A stretch of DNA of 64,000 nucleotides from Thaumasiovibrio sp043421945 (GTDB lineage Bacteria > Pseudomonadota > Gammaproteobacteria > Enterobacterales > Vibrionaceae): the NCBI GenBank assembly GCA_043421945.1, contig JBHOGO010000011.1, forward strand, positions 1 to 64,000, read 5' to 3'. The first letter of the stretch is position 1. Every line of letters starts with the position of its first letter. Shown in pieces: positions 51,133 to 59,449 of the stretch. Below the pieces are notes generated by a model that saw only the letters and a program-made list of their open reading frames with translations, was not told the DNA's origin and searched no databases. A program made the translations under genes and the position numbers.

Positions 51133-51161
51133 TTGTAATTTAATTACTCTGACGGTATAGT
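51133..51161 (+). promoter_or_regulatory. Promoter of the small transcript
   Basis: TTGTAA (-35, 4 of 6) and TATAGT (-10, 5 of 6) separated by exactly 17 bp; predicted start near 51168. The -35 is overlapped by the proximal palindrome at 51134-51148. A CRP-like left half TGTGATCT lies at 51112-51119. Confidence 0.6.
51134..51148. promoter_or_regulatory. HexR-like palindrome, proximal copy
   Basis: TGTAATTTAATTACT, one base off the distal copy at its edge and differing at the central base. It covers the -35 element and the spacer, a position fit for repression. Confidence 0.6.
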
Positions 51162-51315
51162 ACAGCCACTTGTTCGAGATTCACTCGATTGTTCATGATG
51201 AACCCGACACTCCATCGCCTCCAAGGAACCGAGTTACAAGTAATGTCAGGATGATTTCGATCTCCATGGAACAGAGACATACTGTGTATTTGGATAAATC
51301 AACTGAGGTGATGAC

Positions 51316-51405
51316 ATGCAATCTTTACAAACTGTTTGGCATAAAGCGTATTACTCTGAAAACTTTAAATATCCGCAGCCGTTCAGCGTGCTTAGTCGCA
51401 AATAG
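51316..51405 (+). CDS. 29-aa small protein, VcdP-like
   Basis: ATG at 51316 preceded by AGGTG about 6 nt upstream, 29 codons, TAG at 51403-51405. The peptide begins MQSLQTVWHKAYYSENFKYP and ends in a SVLSRK tail; it is soluble, with several aromatic residues. In V. cholerae the 29-residue VcdP has been described as acting on citrate synthase. The size match is exact, but I cannot recall the VcdP sequence well enough to claim identity. Another overlapping frame (from an ATG at 51251) runs through the same stretch with a less convincing start. Confidence 0.6.
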   Translation: MQSLQTVWHKAYYSENFKYPQPFSVLSRK

Positions 51406-51462
51406 CCATTAAGCAAAACCGCTTTCCCCTTTGTTGTTATTTTGACGTTTAATAACGTTCTG

Positions 51463-51490
51463 ACACCAGCTAATTAGCTGGTGTTTTTTT
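51463..51490 (+). terminator. Terminator of the small transcript
   Basis: ACACCAGCT-AATT-AGCTGGTGT, a 9-bp stem within a perfect 22-bp palindrome, followed by TTTTTT. No long gene ends before it, so it marks the 3' end of the small RNA. Confidence 0.93.
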
Positions 51491-51724
51491 ATGTGCCAAT
51501 TATCTACCTGCTTTAAAGTGTTTAACTGGATCTGCTCGTGATGTCTCTGATGTCACTATTGGGCTGCTATATTAGTCAAGAACAGTATATGTATTCGATT
51601 ACATTGCCTGTTTTCGACTGCAAACAAATTAATTTATTCATCTATTCGGAAAGAAACCACCGTAAGTGAGATTTTAATAATATTTAAGCTACTGTAATTA
51701 AAGGTATTAATTTTATTTTATCCA

Positions 51725-51740
51725 AGGCAAACGTTTGCTT
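51725..51740. promoter_or_regulatory. PurR operator 1 upstream of the purine permease
   Basis: AGGCAAACGTTTGCTT, equal to the PurR consensus except for one base on the left edge. Confidence 0.85.
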
Positions 51741-51818
51741 TTAATAATTGAGCTAAGTGTTGATAAACTGGAAATATCTTAATCATACGAATATAATCTC
51801 GCCCAAATTTTGAAGGTG

Positions 51819-51834
51819 ACGCAAACGTTTACCA
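51819..51834. promoter_or_regulatory. PurR operator 2 upstream of the purine permease
   Basis: ACGCAAACGTTTACCA, left half perfect and right half partly kept, 94 bp from operator 1. An overlapping weaker match (12 of 16) continues at 51832-51847. The rest of 51491-51987 is the A/T-rich leader of the permease with no gene that I can see. Confidence 0.75.
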
Positions 51835-51987
51835 CAAACGATTGCCTAGCGTTATCGTTAGGTTTAATTGTTTGAATTTTGCCGCTAATCTGCTGCCCAT
51901 CGAACATTTATGTCGATGTCCTAGAGCTTGTTGTGGCTTGCGTCCCATTACTACTCACAGATTTTATTTCATTTGGATGATAGTCAG

Positions 51988-53277
51988 ATGCTTGAGAAAC
52001 TTTTTAAATTAAAGGAACACGGTACGACGGTCCGTACTGAAATACTGGCAGGTTTTACTACCTTCCTGACGATGGCTTATATCATTTTTGTCAACCCAGC
52101 AATGCTGTCTGATGCCGGTATGGATCACGGTGCTGTCTTTGTTGCAACCTGTATTGCTGCAGCTATCGGTTGTTTAGTGATGGGGTTAGTGGCTAATTAT
52201 CCAGTCGCACAGGCCCCTGGGATGGGATTGAATGCATTCTTTACCTATGGCGTTGTACTAGGTATGGGTCATACATGGCAAGTCGCGTTAGCGGCGGTTT
52301 TCTTGTCAGGTGTTTGCTTCATTATCTTGAGCCTACTGAAAGTTCGCGAGTGGTTGATTAATTCAATCCCACTTTCAATGCGAACGGGGATCTCTGCAGG
52401 TATCGGTCTGTTTCTGGCTTTTATCGCACTACAGAACTCAGGCATTGTCGTCAGTAACCCTGCGACACTCGTCGGCTTAGGCGATATGGGAAGCTTCTCT
52501 TCGATAATGGCTGGCCTTGGTTTCTTTATTACTATCGGTTTGGTTAACCGTGGGCTAAAGGGTGCTGTTATGATCGCTATTCTGGCCGTCACAGCCCTTG
52601 CGGTCATCTTTGGACAAGTTGAATTCCAAGGTCTTGTTTCTGCACCGCCAAGTCTCGCTCCGACGTTTATGCAGTTAGATTTTGCTGGGGCGATGGAAGT
52701 TGGTCTTATCTCTATTGTTTTTGCTTTCTTGTTTGTTGACCTATTCGATACTGCAGGCACGTTAGTCGGTGTTGCACAAAAAGCTGATCTTATTGACGAT
52801 AAAGGCAATATTCCTCGTCTGAACCGCGCTCTGCTTGCCGACAGTACAGCGACCTCTGTCGGTGCGCTGCTAGGTACTTCAAACACCACTTCTTATGTAG
52901 AGAGTGTATCTGGTGTTGCCGTTGGTGGCCGTACAGGTTTAACGGCAGTGACTGTTGGTATTCTTTTCTTACTTTCTCTTTTCTTTGCTCCGCTAGCGGG
53001 GATGGTACCAGCATACGCAACGGCTGGTGCGCTCTTCTACGTAGCAATTTTAATGATGTCTGGCCTTGTTAGCATCGATTGGCGCGATCTAACAGAAGCA
53101 GCACCTGTTGTTGTGACCTGTTTATTAATGCCGCTGACCTATTCGATTGCTGATGGTATTGGTCTAGGCTTTATTTCTTATGCACTGATTAAAACTTTCA
53201 GTGGTAAAGGACGTGATGTGAATATCAGTGTTTGGATTATTGCTGCCCTATTTGCAGCGAAACTGGCATTCCTATAA
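51988..53277 (+). CDS. NCS2-family purine permease (AzgA type)
   Basis: Proton symporter for hypoxanthine, guanine or adenine. 429 aa, about 12-14 membrane segments. AzgA-branch blocks: GTTVRTEILAGFTTFLTMAYIIFVNPAMLSDAGM, PVAQAPGMGLNAFFTYGVV, GISAGIGLFLAFIALQNSGIV, FVDLFDTAGTLVGVA and LLGTSNTTSYVESVSGVAVGGRTGL. The start is the ATG at 51988 (MLEKLFKLKEHGTTV); the frame reaches back to a TTG at 51928 without homology. Two PurR boxes precede it and gpt follows 63 nt later, so purine uptake and salvage are co-regulated. Exact base preference is open. Confidence 0.94.
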   Translation: MLEKLFKLKEHGTTVRTEILAGFTTFLTMAYIIFVNPAMLSDAGMDHGAVFVATCIAAAIGCLVMGLVANYPVAQAPGMGLNAFFTYGVVLGMGHTWQVALAAVFLSGVCFIILSLLKVREWLINSIPLSMRTGISAGIGLFLAFIALQNSGIVVSNPATLVGLGDMGSFSSIMAGLGFFITIGLVNRGLKGAVMIAILAVTALAVIFGQVEFQGLVSAPPSLAPTFMQLDFAGAMEVGLISIVFAFLFVDLFDTAGTLVGVAQKADLIDDKGNIPRLNRALLADSTATSVGALLGTSNTTSYVESVSGVAVGGRTGLTAVTVGILFLLSLFFAPLAGMVPAYATAGALFYVAILMMSGLVSIDWRDLTEAAPVVVTCLLMPLTYSIADGIGLGFISYALIKTFSGKGRDVNISVWIIAALFAAKLAFL

Positions 53278-53340
53278 TTCGTTCTTTATTATTAGCATAA
53301 TTTTTGCCGATATTACGTTATCGCTTTTGAGGTTGTAGAT

Positions 53341-53802
53341 ATGAGTAATAAGTTCGTTATCACTTGGGATAACATGCAGGTATATACCCGACAGCTTGCT
53401 GAGAAGCAGCTTCCTGCTGAACAATGGAAAGGTATCATTGCCGTTAGCCGTGGTGGACTTGTCCCTGCTGCTATTTTGGCGCGTGAGTTAGGTATTCGTC
53501 ACGTTGATACTGTTTGTATCTCAAGTTATGACCATGATCATCAACGTGAAATGCAAGTGCTGAAAAAAGCGGAAGGTGACGGTGAAGGTTTCCTTGTTGT
53601 TGACGACCTTGTTGATACAGGCGGTACTGCTGAGTTAATTCGTCAAATGTATCCTAAGGCAAAGTTCATCACAGTATGTGCTAAGCCTGCTGGTAAGCAC
53701 TTGGTTGATGAATACATTGTTGATATCCCACAAGATACATGGATCGAGCAGCCATGGGATATGGGTATTAGCTTTGTAGAGCCAGTTAGCAAACGTAGCT
53801 AA
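53341..53802 (+). CDS. gpt: Xanthine-guanine phosphoribosyltransferase
   Basis: Converts xanthine, guanine and hypoxanthine to their nucleotides at the inner face of the membrane. 153 aa with FVITWDNMQVYTRQLAEKQ at the start, AVSRGGLVPAAILARELG, the PRPP motif FLVVDDLVDTGGTAELI and a C-terminal DTWIEQPWDMGISFVEP, all as in E. coli Gpt. Follows the purine permease and carries its own terminator. Confidence 0.97.
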   Translation: MSNKFVITWDNMQVYTRQLAEKQLPAEQWKGIIAVSRGGLVPAAILARELGIRHVDTVCISSYDHDHQREMQVLKKAEGDGEGFLVVDDLVDTGGTAELIRQMYPKAKFITVCAKPAGKHLVDEYIVDIPQDTWIEQPWDMGISFVEPVSKRS

Positions 53803-53815
53803 TCAGCAGAAATGA

Positions 53816-53848
53816 AAAGAAGCCTATTTCCCCATCGGAGGTAGGCTT
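53816..53848 (+). terminator. gpt terminator
   Basis: AGCCTA and TAGGCT (extended by partial pairing) enclose a 16-nt loop, followed by seven T residues; 14 nt after gpt. Confidence 0.75.
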
Positions 53849-53942
53849 TTTTTGTATCAAGACTTTTCAAGCGCCTATCTCTTGCCCTATAGTGGTTTTC
53901 TCTGACTTCCCTCTATTGAGTTATATCTCACTGAGAAACCGT

Positions 53943-55202
53943 ATGCCGACAACTGAAAACCTGTCTGAAGTGCTGTTTAAGCCCTCTCCAACCGCTAGAG
54001 AAACCTCTACTATTATCAATGTTCAAGGCGCACCAACAACACCTTGTCATGAATCGACTAGCCATGATGATGGCCGCGGCTTTTATCGCGCACTCAAGCG
54101 ACCCCTTTGGGTGTGGGAAGGTGTAGACCCCATTGAAATGGAAGCGATATTTTCCTCTATGTCTGCCTCGGAGCATGACCGCTCTGATGAGTCCCTCATT
54201 GATACTGTCAAGGGGTACCATCAAGGAAACTGGAACTACGAGTGGGTACAACTTGGCATGAAGTATCAAAAGAAAGCTATGCATGCCGATAAAAGTGGTC
54301 ATCTCGCTCCTATTGATTTGGCCTCATTGTGGTTAAAAGCAAGTACGCATTATGGCATTGCTGCCTATCCCCATTTACGTGGTGATGACCTAGCGGGACA
54401 AGCTGATGTGCTAGCGATGCAATCTTATCGTCAGGCAATGTCAATCCTTCATCAAACGATTAAAACGATAGAGTTCGATTACAAAGGAAAGGCTATTCAA
54501 GCCTATTTGCACCTTCCACGCACTGATAAACCTCTGCCTACTGTGATTGTCAGTGGAGGGTTAGATACATTACAGACCGAGTTGTGGCGTACATACACGG
54601 ATTACTTTGCACCAGCAGAAATAGCGATGGTCACACTTGATATGCCTTCACTTGGGCATAGTCACAACTGCCCTTTGAATGAAGATACCAGCGTTTTACA
54701 TATGGCTTTATTGGATAAATTGCAAGATGTCCCTTGGGTTGACCATCATAATATTGCGACATTTGGAACCCGATTTGGTGCGAATGCAGCAATTCGTATG
54801 GCTTTCCTCGCTGGGAATAGAATAAAAGCGGCGGTTAGTTTAGGCGGTACATTACATGACTTTTTTGCTGGCGGGACGCGCTTAGATACATTGCCTAGAA
54901 TGTACTTTGATGTGTTTGCGTCTCGGCTGGGAAAATCATCGATCCCAAAAGATACCTTGGTGAGCCAACTTAGTGCCTTTTCTTTAAAGCAGCAGGGAAT
55001 GTTAGGGCGTCGACCATGCCCCGTACCGATGCTGAGTGTGAGCTTAGAGGGAGATTGTTTCTGCCCACCCTCGGATAGCAAGCTCCTCGCGGCATCAAGC
55101 GTGAAGGGCAAGTCTGTTGTTTTACCTGATTCGCCGCTGAGTACAGGCTACCATCGTTGCATGATAACGGTAACGCAATGGTTGCAGGAAAAGCTGAGGT
55201 AG
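53943..55202 (+). CDS. frsA: FrsA-type alpha/beta-hydrolase fold protein
   Basis: 419-aa homologue of E. coli FrsA, first described as a fermentation/respiration switch protein binding EIIA-Glc, with esterase activity reported. Shared blocks: LSEVLFKPS near the start, NWNYEWVQLGMKYQKKA, GIAAYPHLRGDDLAGQA, VSGGLDTLQTELW, PSLGHSHNCPLNEDTSVLH and VPWVDHHNIATFGTRFGANAAIRMAFL. The nucleophile-elbow position reads GTRFG with no Ser, as in E. coli (GFRFG), so a classical GxSxG hydrolase mechanism is not possible. The start is ATG 53943. It is located between gpt and crl, as in enteric genomes. Confidence 0.93.
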   Translation: MPTTENLSEVLFKPSPTARETSTIINVQGAPTTPCHESTSHDDGRGFYRALKRPLWVWEGVDPIEMEAIFSSMSASEHDRSDESLIDTVKGYHQGNWNYEWVQLGMKYQKKAMHADKSGHLAPIDLASLWLKASTHYGIAAYPHLRGDDLAGQADVLAMQSYRQAMSILHQTIKTIEFDYKGKAIQAYLHLPRTDKPLPTVIVSGGLDTLQTELWRTYTDYFAPAEIAMVTLDMPSLGHSHNCPLNEDTSVLHMALLDKLQDVPWVDHHNIATFGTRFGANAAIRMAFLAGNRIKAAVSLGGTLHDFFAGGTRLDTLPRMYFDVFASRLGKSSIPKDTLVSQLSAFSLKQQGMLGRRPCPVPMLSVSLEGDCFCPPSDSKLLAASSVKGKSVVLPDSPLSTGYHRCMITVTQWLQEKLR

Positions 55203-55337
55203 CCGACAAAGCTCACTAATACCGCTTGCGCAAAGCATGGATATACGCATACTGGAATGGTATAAGTAATTAGTTTAATTATGTAAACTAACAAAGAAGC
55301 ATCATTGCGATAACGTACATAACCAAGGATGAATATT

Positions 55338-55739
55338 ATGGCGACTCCTACTCATGGCCGCTTGATGATGAAGCTCGCGGCGATTGGTCCTTACCTACGA
55401 GACAAATGTAGCCAGAAAGACCGTTATTTTTTCGATTCGCTTGTCACTTGTGTTGACGCCCAGAAATCGCCTGAAGAGCGGGAGTTCTGGGGGTGGTGGC
55501 TTATTTTAGATGTCAAAGATTCAAACTTCACCGCACAATATGGCTTCGGCCGCTATGACTTAAGTGCACAGTGGCAAGCCGATCCACTACCGACAACAGC
55601 GGTTGAAGATGTAGAGAAAAATTTATCAGATTTTGAAGCTTTATTGGCAAAAGGAATGGCGGACAATTTTGATATTGAATTACCAAAAGCGACGCAAGCA
55701 GATGAAGATAGATTGCAGGAATTGGTAGCATCAAGCTAA
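55338..55739 (+). CDS. crl: Sigma factor-binding protein Crl
   Basis: 133-aa Crl, which favours RpoS holoenzyme assembly in stationary phase. It begins MATPTHGRLMMKLAAIGPYLR, with FFDSLVTCVDAQKSPEEREFWGWWLILDV carrying the Trp-rich core and GFGRYDLSAQWQADPLPTTA. The ATG at 55338 has AAGGA 9 nt upstream; the ATG at 55329 is too close to that site. Its place before proB is conserved. Confidence 0.95.
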   Translation: MATPTHGRLMMKLAAIGPYLRDKCSQKDRYFFDSLVTCVDAQKSPEEREFWGWWLILDVKDSNFTAQYGFGRYDLSAQWQADPLPTTAVEDVEKNLSDFEALLAKGMADNFDIELPKATQADEDRLQELVASS

Positions 55740-55824
55740 TTTCGGGTCAAATGCGGTATTTTCTTGTGCTTTCTTGCTGGGGTTGATAAAAGAAAGCTAA
55801 GTTTTATTAATAATATTGATCCCA

Positions 55825-56931
55825 ATGATACACAATCACACAATTGTCGTGAAATTGGGAACCAGTGTGTTAACTGGTGGGACGCAAAAGATTGATCGCG
55901 CCCACATGGTCGAGCTGGTTCGCCAATGCGCTGCACTACAACGTCGAGGCCACCAGGTCGTTATTGTTTCATCTGGCGCTATCGCCGCTGGACGAGAGCA
56001 CCTTCAATACCCCGATCTTGCGAACACCATTGCGAACAAACAAATGTTAGCTGCAGTGGGTCAGTCTCGTCTCATTCAAGAGTGGGAACACCTCTTCTCT
56101 ATCTATGGCCTAAATGTGGGTCAAATGCTACTCACCCGTGCTGATTTAGATGATCGTGAGCGCTATCTTAATGCGCGCGATATGATACAGACACTACTTG
56201 ATAATGGCATTATCCCTGTTGTTAATGAAAATGATGCGGTAGCGACATCAGAAATTAAAGTCGGTGATAATGATAACCTGTCGGCGTTAGTCGCTATCTT
56301 AGCCGGTGCAGATCAGCTACTTCTGTTAACGGATCAGTTAGGTCTATTTACTGCAGATCCGCGTAATAATCCGGATGCAGAGCTAATTCGTGAAGTTCAT
56401 ACTATCGATGATACGTTACATAAGCTTGCGGGTGGCAGTGGGACAAACCTTGGTACTGGTGGGATGGCAACAAAGCTTCAAGCTGCTGATGTAGCACGCC
56501 GTGCCGGTATCGAAGTCACAATTGCTGCGGGTAGCCGACCTGATGTGATAACTGATATTGCAGCAGGTAATGCCGTAGGGACTCGCTTTTTACCCCTAGA
56601 GTCGCCTTTAGAGAGCCGCAAACGTTGGATTTTAGGTGGTCCAGCGATACATGGATCTATTGTCATTGATGAAGGGGCAGTACAAGCAGTGACGAGCCGA
56701 GGGAGTAGCTTACTTGCTACAGGTATCGTTAATGTCGATGGTCAATTTGCTCGTGGTGAAGTGATTCATGTTAATACTGGCAACGGTCAGACGATCGCAA
56801 GAGGTATTAGTCGCTATTCATCCGAAGATCTTTCTAAGATTTCTGGTAAACATAGCCAAGATATTGCTGCGACACTGGGGTATGAATATGGCCCCGCTGC
56901 TATTCATCGTGATGATATGGTTATTATCTAA
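55825..56931 (+). CDS. proB: Glutamate 5-kinase
   Basis: First enzyme of proline synthesis. 368 aa with an amino-acid kinase domain (IVVKLGTSVLTGG, VIVSSGAIAAGREHL, NENDAVATSEIKVGDNDNLSALVA, LLLTDQLGLFTADPR, GTGGMATKLQAADVARRAG) and a C-terminal PUA domain (about 275-368). The ATG at 55825 is preferred to the in-frame TTG at 55816; no good SD is seen for either. proA follows after 57 nt. Confidence 0.96.
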   Translation: MIHNHTIVVKLGTSVLTGGTQKIDRAHMVELVRQCAALQRRGHQVVIVSSGAIAAGREHLQYPDLANTIANKQMLAAVGQSRLIQEWEHLFSIYGLNVGQMLLTRADLDDRERYLNARDMIQTLLDNGIIPVVNENDAVATSEIKVGDNDNLSALVAILAGADQLLLLTDQLGLFTADPRNNPDAELIREVHTIDDTLHKLAGGSGTNLGTGGMATKLQAADVARRAGIEVTIAAGSRPDVITDIAAGNAVGTRFLPLESPLESRKRWILGGPAIHGSIVIDEGAVQAVTSRGSSLLATGIVNVDGQFARGEVIHVNTGNGQTIARGISRYSSEDLSKISGKHSQDIAATLGYEYGPAAIHRDDMVII

Positions 56932-56988
56932 GCCACTGACTGTATTTCTGATAGAAAAATAAAAGATAGATTAACTTAAGGAGCCAAT

Positions 56989-58245
56989 GTGGATCTGATC
57001 AAACTAGGGCAAGCAGCACAACAAGCTGCATTTGAATTGGCAACAGTCTCTACAGCGCAGAAGAACCAAGCACTGCTTATTATTGCGGATGAATTGGAAG
57101 CGAATGCAGAGAAGATTCTTGTTGCGAATGCGAAAGATATTTCGGCAGCAGAAGAGGCTGGAATTCCCGCCGCGATGCTCGATCGTCTAATGCTGAATAC
57201 CGAGCGACTACAAGGTATTGCAAATGATGTCCGTAATGTCGTTTCGTTGCCTGATCCCGTTGGTGAAGAGATTGATGGCCGTGTGCTAGAAAATGGCATG
57301 AAGCTGACGCGACGTCGTGTGCCACTCGGTGTTGTTGGAGTGATCTATGAAGCGCGCCCTAATGTGACGATTGATATTGCGGCTTTGTGTTTAAAAACGG
57401 GCAACGCCAGTATTCTTCGTGGTGGTAAAGAGACCTTTCATTCCAATATGGCATTGGTCGAGGTCATTCAAACCGCATTAGAAAAAGCCCAGTTACCGAT
57501 GGCATCTGTACAGTACATCTCGAGTCCAGATAGAGAGCTGGTTTCTCAATTACTGAAACTTGATCAGTATGTCGATATGATCATCCCTCGTGGCGGAGCG
57601 GGTCTGCACAAAATGTGCAAAGAAAATAGTACGATTCCCGTCATCATTGGTGGCTTTGGTATTAGTCATATCTATTTAGATAAAAGTGCAGACCTTGTTC
57701 GTGCGCTAGAAGTGATTGATAACAGCAAAACACAGCGCCCTTCTGCCTGCAATGCGCTCGATACGCTATTAATTGACGAAGCGGTTGCTGACGCTTTTGT
57801 GCCAATGCTTGCCCAGCGCATGAATGAAAAAGAAGTTTTGTTAGTTGCTGATCAGAACGTACATGCTTTATTGGCAGGTAGCACAGATAACCTTCGCGTA
57901 GCAGAAGAAGGGGACTTTGACACCGAATGGCTGAGCTACACGCTAGGGGTTAAATTTGTCAGCGGTGTTGATGAGGCAATACGCCACCTTCGTGAGCATA
58001 ATGCGAGCCATTCTGATGCCGTGCTGACGAATGATATTTTTGTTGCTGAGCGATTTGTTAATGCTGCGGGTTCAGCGGCAGTTTATGTTAATGCCTCTAC
58101 TCGCTTCACCGATGGTGCTCAATTCGGGCTTGGTGCTGAAGTTGCGGTATCGACTCAGAAACTGCATGCACGAGGACCGATGGGGTTAACCGAACTCACC
58201 AGTTATAAATGGGTAGGGCAAGCGGATTACCTTGTTAGACCATAA
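56989..58245 (+). CDS. proA: Gamma-glutamyl phosphate reductase
   Basis: Second enzyme of proline synthesis, NADPH-dependent. 418 aa with RRVPLGVVGVIYEARPNVTIDIAALCLKTGN, ILRGGKETFHSN, IPRGGAGLHKMCKENSTIPVI, the catalytic cysteine in NSKTQRPSACNALDTLL and the C-terminal FGLGAEVAVSTQKLHARGPMGL. The start is GTG 56989 with AAGGAG 7 nt upstream. A terminator follows. Confidence 0.97.
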   Translation: MDLIKLGQAAQQAAFELATVSTAQKNQALLIIADELEANAEKILVANAKDISAAEEAGIPAAMLDRLMLNTERLQGIANDVRNVVSLPDPVGEEIDGRVLENGMKLTRRRVPLGVVGVIYEARPNVTIDIAALCLKTGNASILRGGKETFHSNMALVEVIQTALEKAQLPMASVQYISSPDRELVSQLLKLDQYVDMIIPRGGAGLHKMCKENSTIPVIIGGFGISHIYLDKSADLVRALEVIDNSKTQRPSACNALDTLLIDEAVADAFVPMLAQRMNEKEVLLVADQNVHALLAGSTDNLRVAEEGDFDTEWLSYTLGVKFVSGVDEAIRHLREHNASHSDAVLTNDIFVAERFVNAAGSAAVYVNASTRFTDGAQFGLGAEVAVSTQKLHARGPMGLTELTSYKWVGQADYLVRP

Positions 58246-58268
58246 ATAGTGACTGAATAGAGTGAATG

Positions 58269-58297
58269 AAAAAAGGAGCCATTGGCTCCTTTTTTAT
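58269..58297 (+). terminator. proBA terminator
   Basis: AAAAAAGGAGCC-ATT-GGCTCCTTTTTT, 12-bp perfect stem, 23 nt after proA. Confidence 0.93.
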
Positions 58298-58416
58298 GTC
58301 TGATCTTGATCTCAATTTAAGAGCAAAGTCTTTGTACAAGGTTTCTGAACCCGCTTTTCCCACTGAATATCTTAACTTTGTATCAATCGCTCTGTACCCA
58401 GTTTAAATGAACTGAA

Positions 58417-58587
58417 CTACTTATGTGTTGCGTGTTGTTTATTCTTGTCAGCCTTAATGAGCGCATCAAGTTGATGATTCTTAGGAAGGAACGTCATATT
58501 GGCGGTGTATTTCAACGCCATGATATTACCGACCATGATGCTGATCACAATCATACTGATTACCCAAGGATTTAGTAGTAGCGCCAT
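58417..58587 (-). CDS. Small single-pass membrane protein (DUF2897-like)
   Basis: 56 aa from ATG 58587 (MALLLNPWVISMIV), one N-terminal transmembrane helix, then a short polar tail with NHQLDALIKADKNKQ. The pattern LLNPWVI-helix-GNIMALKYTANM resembles the small DUF2897 membrane proteins of vibrios, from memory and not certain. GAGG lies 9 nt upstream of this ATG; alternative ATG codons lie at 58605 and nearby. A Fur-like half palindrome lies 77 nt upstream of the start (58664-58680). Confidence 0.65.
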   Translation of the reverse strand: MALLLNPWVISMIVISIMVGNIMALKYTANMTFLPKNHQLDALIKADKNKQHATHK

Positions 58588-58663
58588 AATCATCTGCCTC
58601 ATCATGCTTGTTATATAAACTAATTGTAACGAGGTTTTTCAGTGTTCGCGAATGTGTAAAATT

Positions 58664-58680
58664 GATAATGATCGTTTATC
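58664..58680. promoter_or_regulatory. Weak Fur-like element
   Basis: GATAATGATCGTTTATC has a perfect left half of the Fur consensus and a poor right half, and ATGATGATAATCA occurs 14 nt further on. Suggestive only. Confidence 0.25.
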
Positions 58681-58789
58681 AGGGCTTTCTAGCAATGATG
58701 ATAATCACAAGATCCATGTAAGTTATTGACTATGAGGTGGTTTATTTTGTGGTGGGGATCTTGGGTGAAATCAGTGTTTTCAATTTTGA

Positions 58790-59449
58790 TTAACCGGATA
58801 TGTTACAGATGTAAGTTTGATGAATGATATCCAAATGATTAATCACCCACTCTTTTCCAGCGATATCTTGATTGAGGAGTGTTTCTTCGATGCATTCTGT
58901 CGTTAACATTGAGAGACAATATTGGCTGACAGGGGCGTATGAAAGGTGCCAAGGCTCGATGCCTACCCCACCAAGATCCTGACGGTAAGGGAAAAAGAAG
59001 CCATATTGTTGGGCGTTTTGTTGTAGCCATAGTGAGAGGGCATATTGATGCCCGCCGGCTTGATATTCCCAAGGCTCTAACTGGAGCTTCACGTTGGACG
59101 GAAGCAGTGGCTTTGAATAGACATCAATGTCTGTGCCCCAATGATGCCTACTGGTACCTGGTAAGGCAGACCAACGGAGAATCGCATACCCCTTTTCTTC
59201 AATGGATAACCCCGCCGTGGCGAGTGGCTGAGCATCTTTATCAAGGATAGGGCGAATACCATTGAACTTGTTGTTCCATATCAGCCGCTGGCGTTCGAAG
59301 TCGCGAAAGCCGCTGGCAATATCAATCATAATGCCATCGTCTTTCGCTGCCATATACATTGCAGCAAAGGCTTTCGCCGCCTCAGGGTGGAGGCGGGCGA
59401 TAGGGTCGAGATGTGTATCGACTAAACCAGTAAGCTGCTCAGGGGTCAT
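58790..59449 (-). CDS. VanY-type D-alanyl-D-alanine carboxypeptidase (M15B)
   Basis: 219-aa zinc peptidase of family M15B. Motifs: SGFRDFERQRLIWNNKF, the zinc-binding SRHHWGTDIDVY (His and Asp) and EPWHLSYAP (catalytic Glu and third His ligand). No signal peptide is seen, so it would be cytoplasmic unless exported in another way, and may act in peptidoglycan recycling. It overlaps the dapE stop by 4 nt (ATGA), showing it is the last gene of yffB-dapE-vanY. Confidence 0.88.
   Translation of the reverse strand: MTPEQLTGLVDTHLDPIARLHPEAAKAFAAMYMAAKDDGIMIDIASGFRDFERQRLIWNNKFNGIRPILDKDAQPLATAGLSIEEKGYAILRWSALPGTSRHHWGTDIDVYSKPLLPSNVKLQLEPWEYQAGGHQYALSLWLQQNAQQYGFFFPYRQDLGGVGIEPWHLSYAPVSQYCLSMLTTECIEETLLNQDIAGKEWVINHLDIIHQTYICNISG

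Larger units (their letters stand above)
51168..51490 (+). ncRNA. Probable dual-function small RNA (VcdRP-like)
   Basis: A transcription unit of about 320 nt is defined by the promoter at 51133-51161 and the terminator at 51463-51490. It contains one short reading frame with a good ribosome binding site (51316-51405) and, after the frame, a C/U-rich stretch GCTTTCCCCTTTG (51421-51433) suited to pairing with Shine-Dalgarno regions. From memory, VcdRP of V. cholerae is a carbon-responsive RNA that encodes a 29-aa protein and uses C-rich sequence to repress sugar-uptake mRNAs. Length, layout and peptide size agree. The transcript start is inferred and identity needs sequence comparison. Confidence 0.6.

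Noticed and set aside
51170..51412. 80-codon plus-strand frame across the small RNA
   Set aside because: It starts at a TTG without a ribosome site and overlaps the better supported 29-codon frame in another phase.
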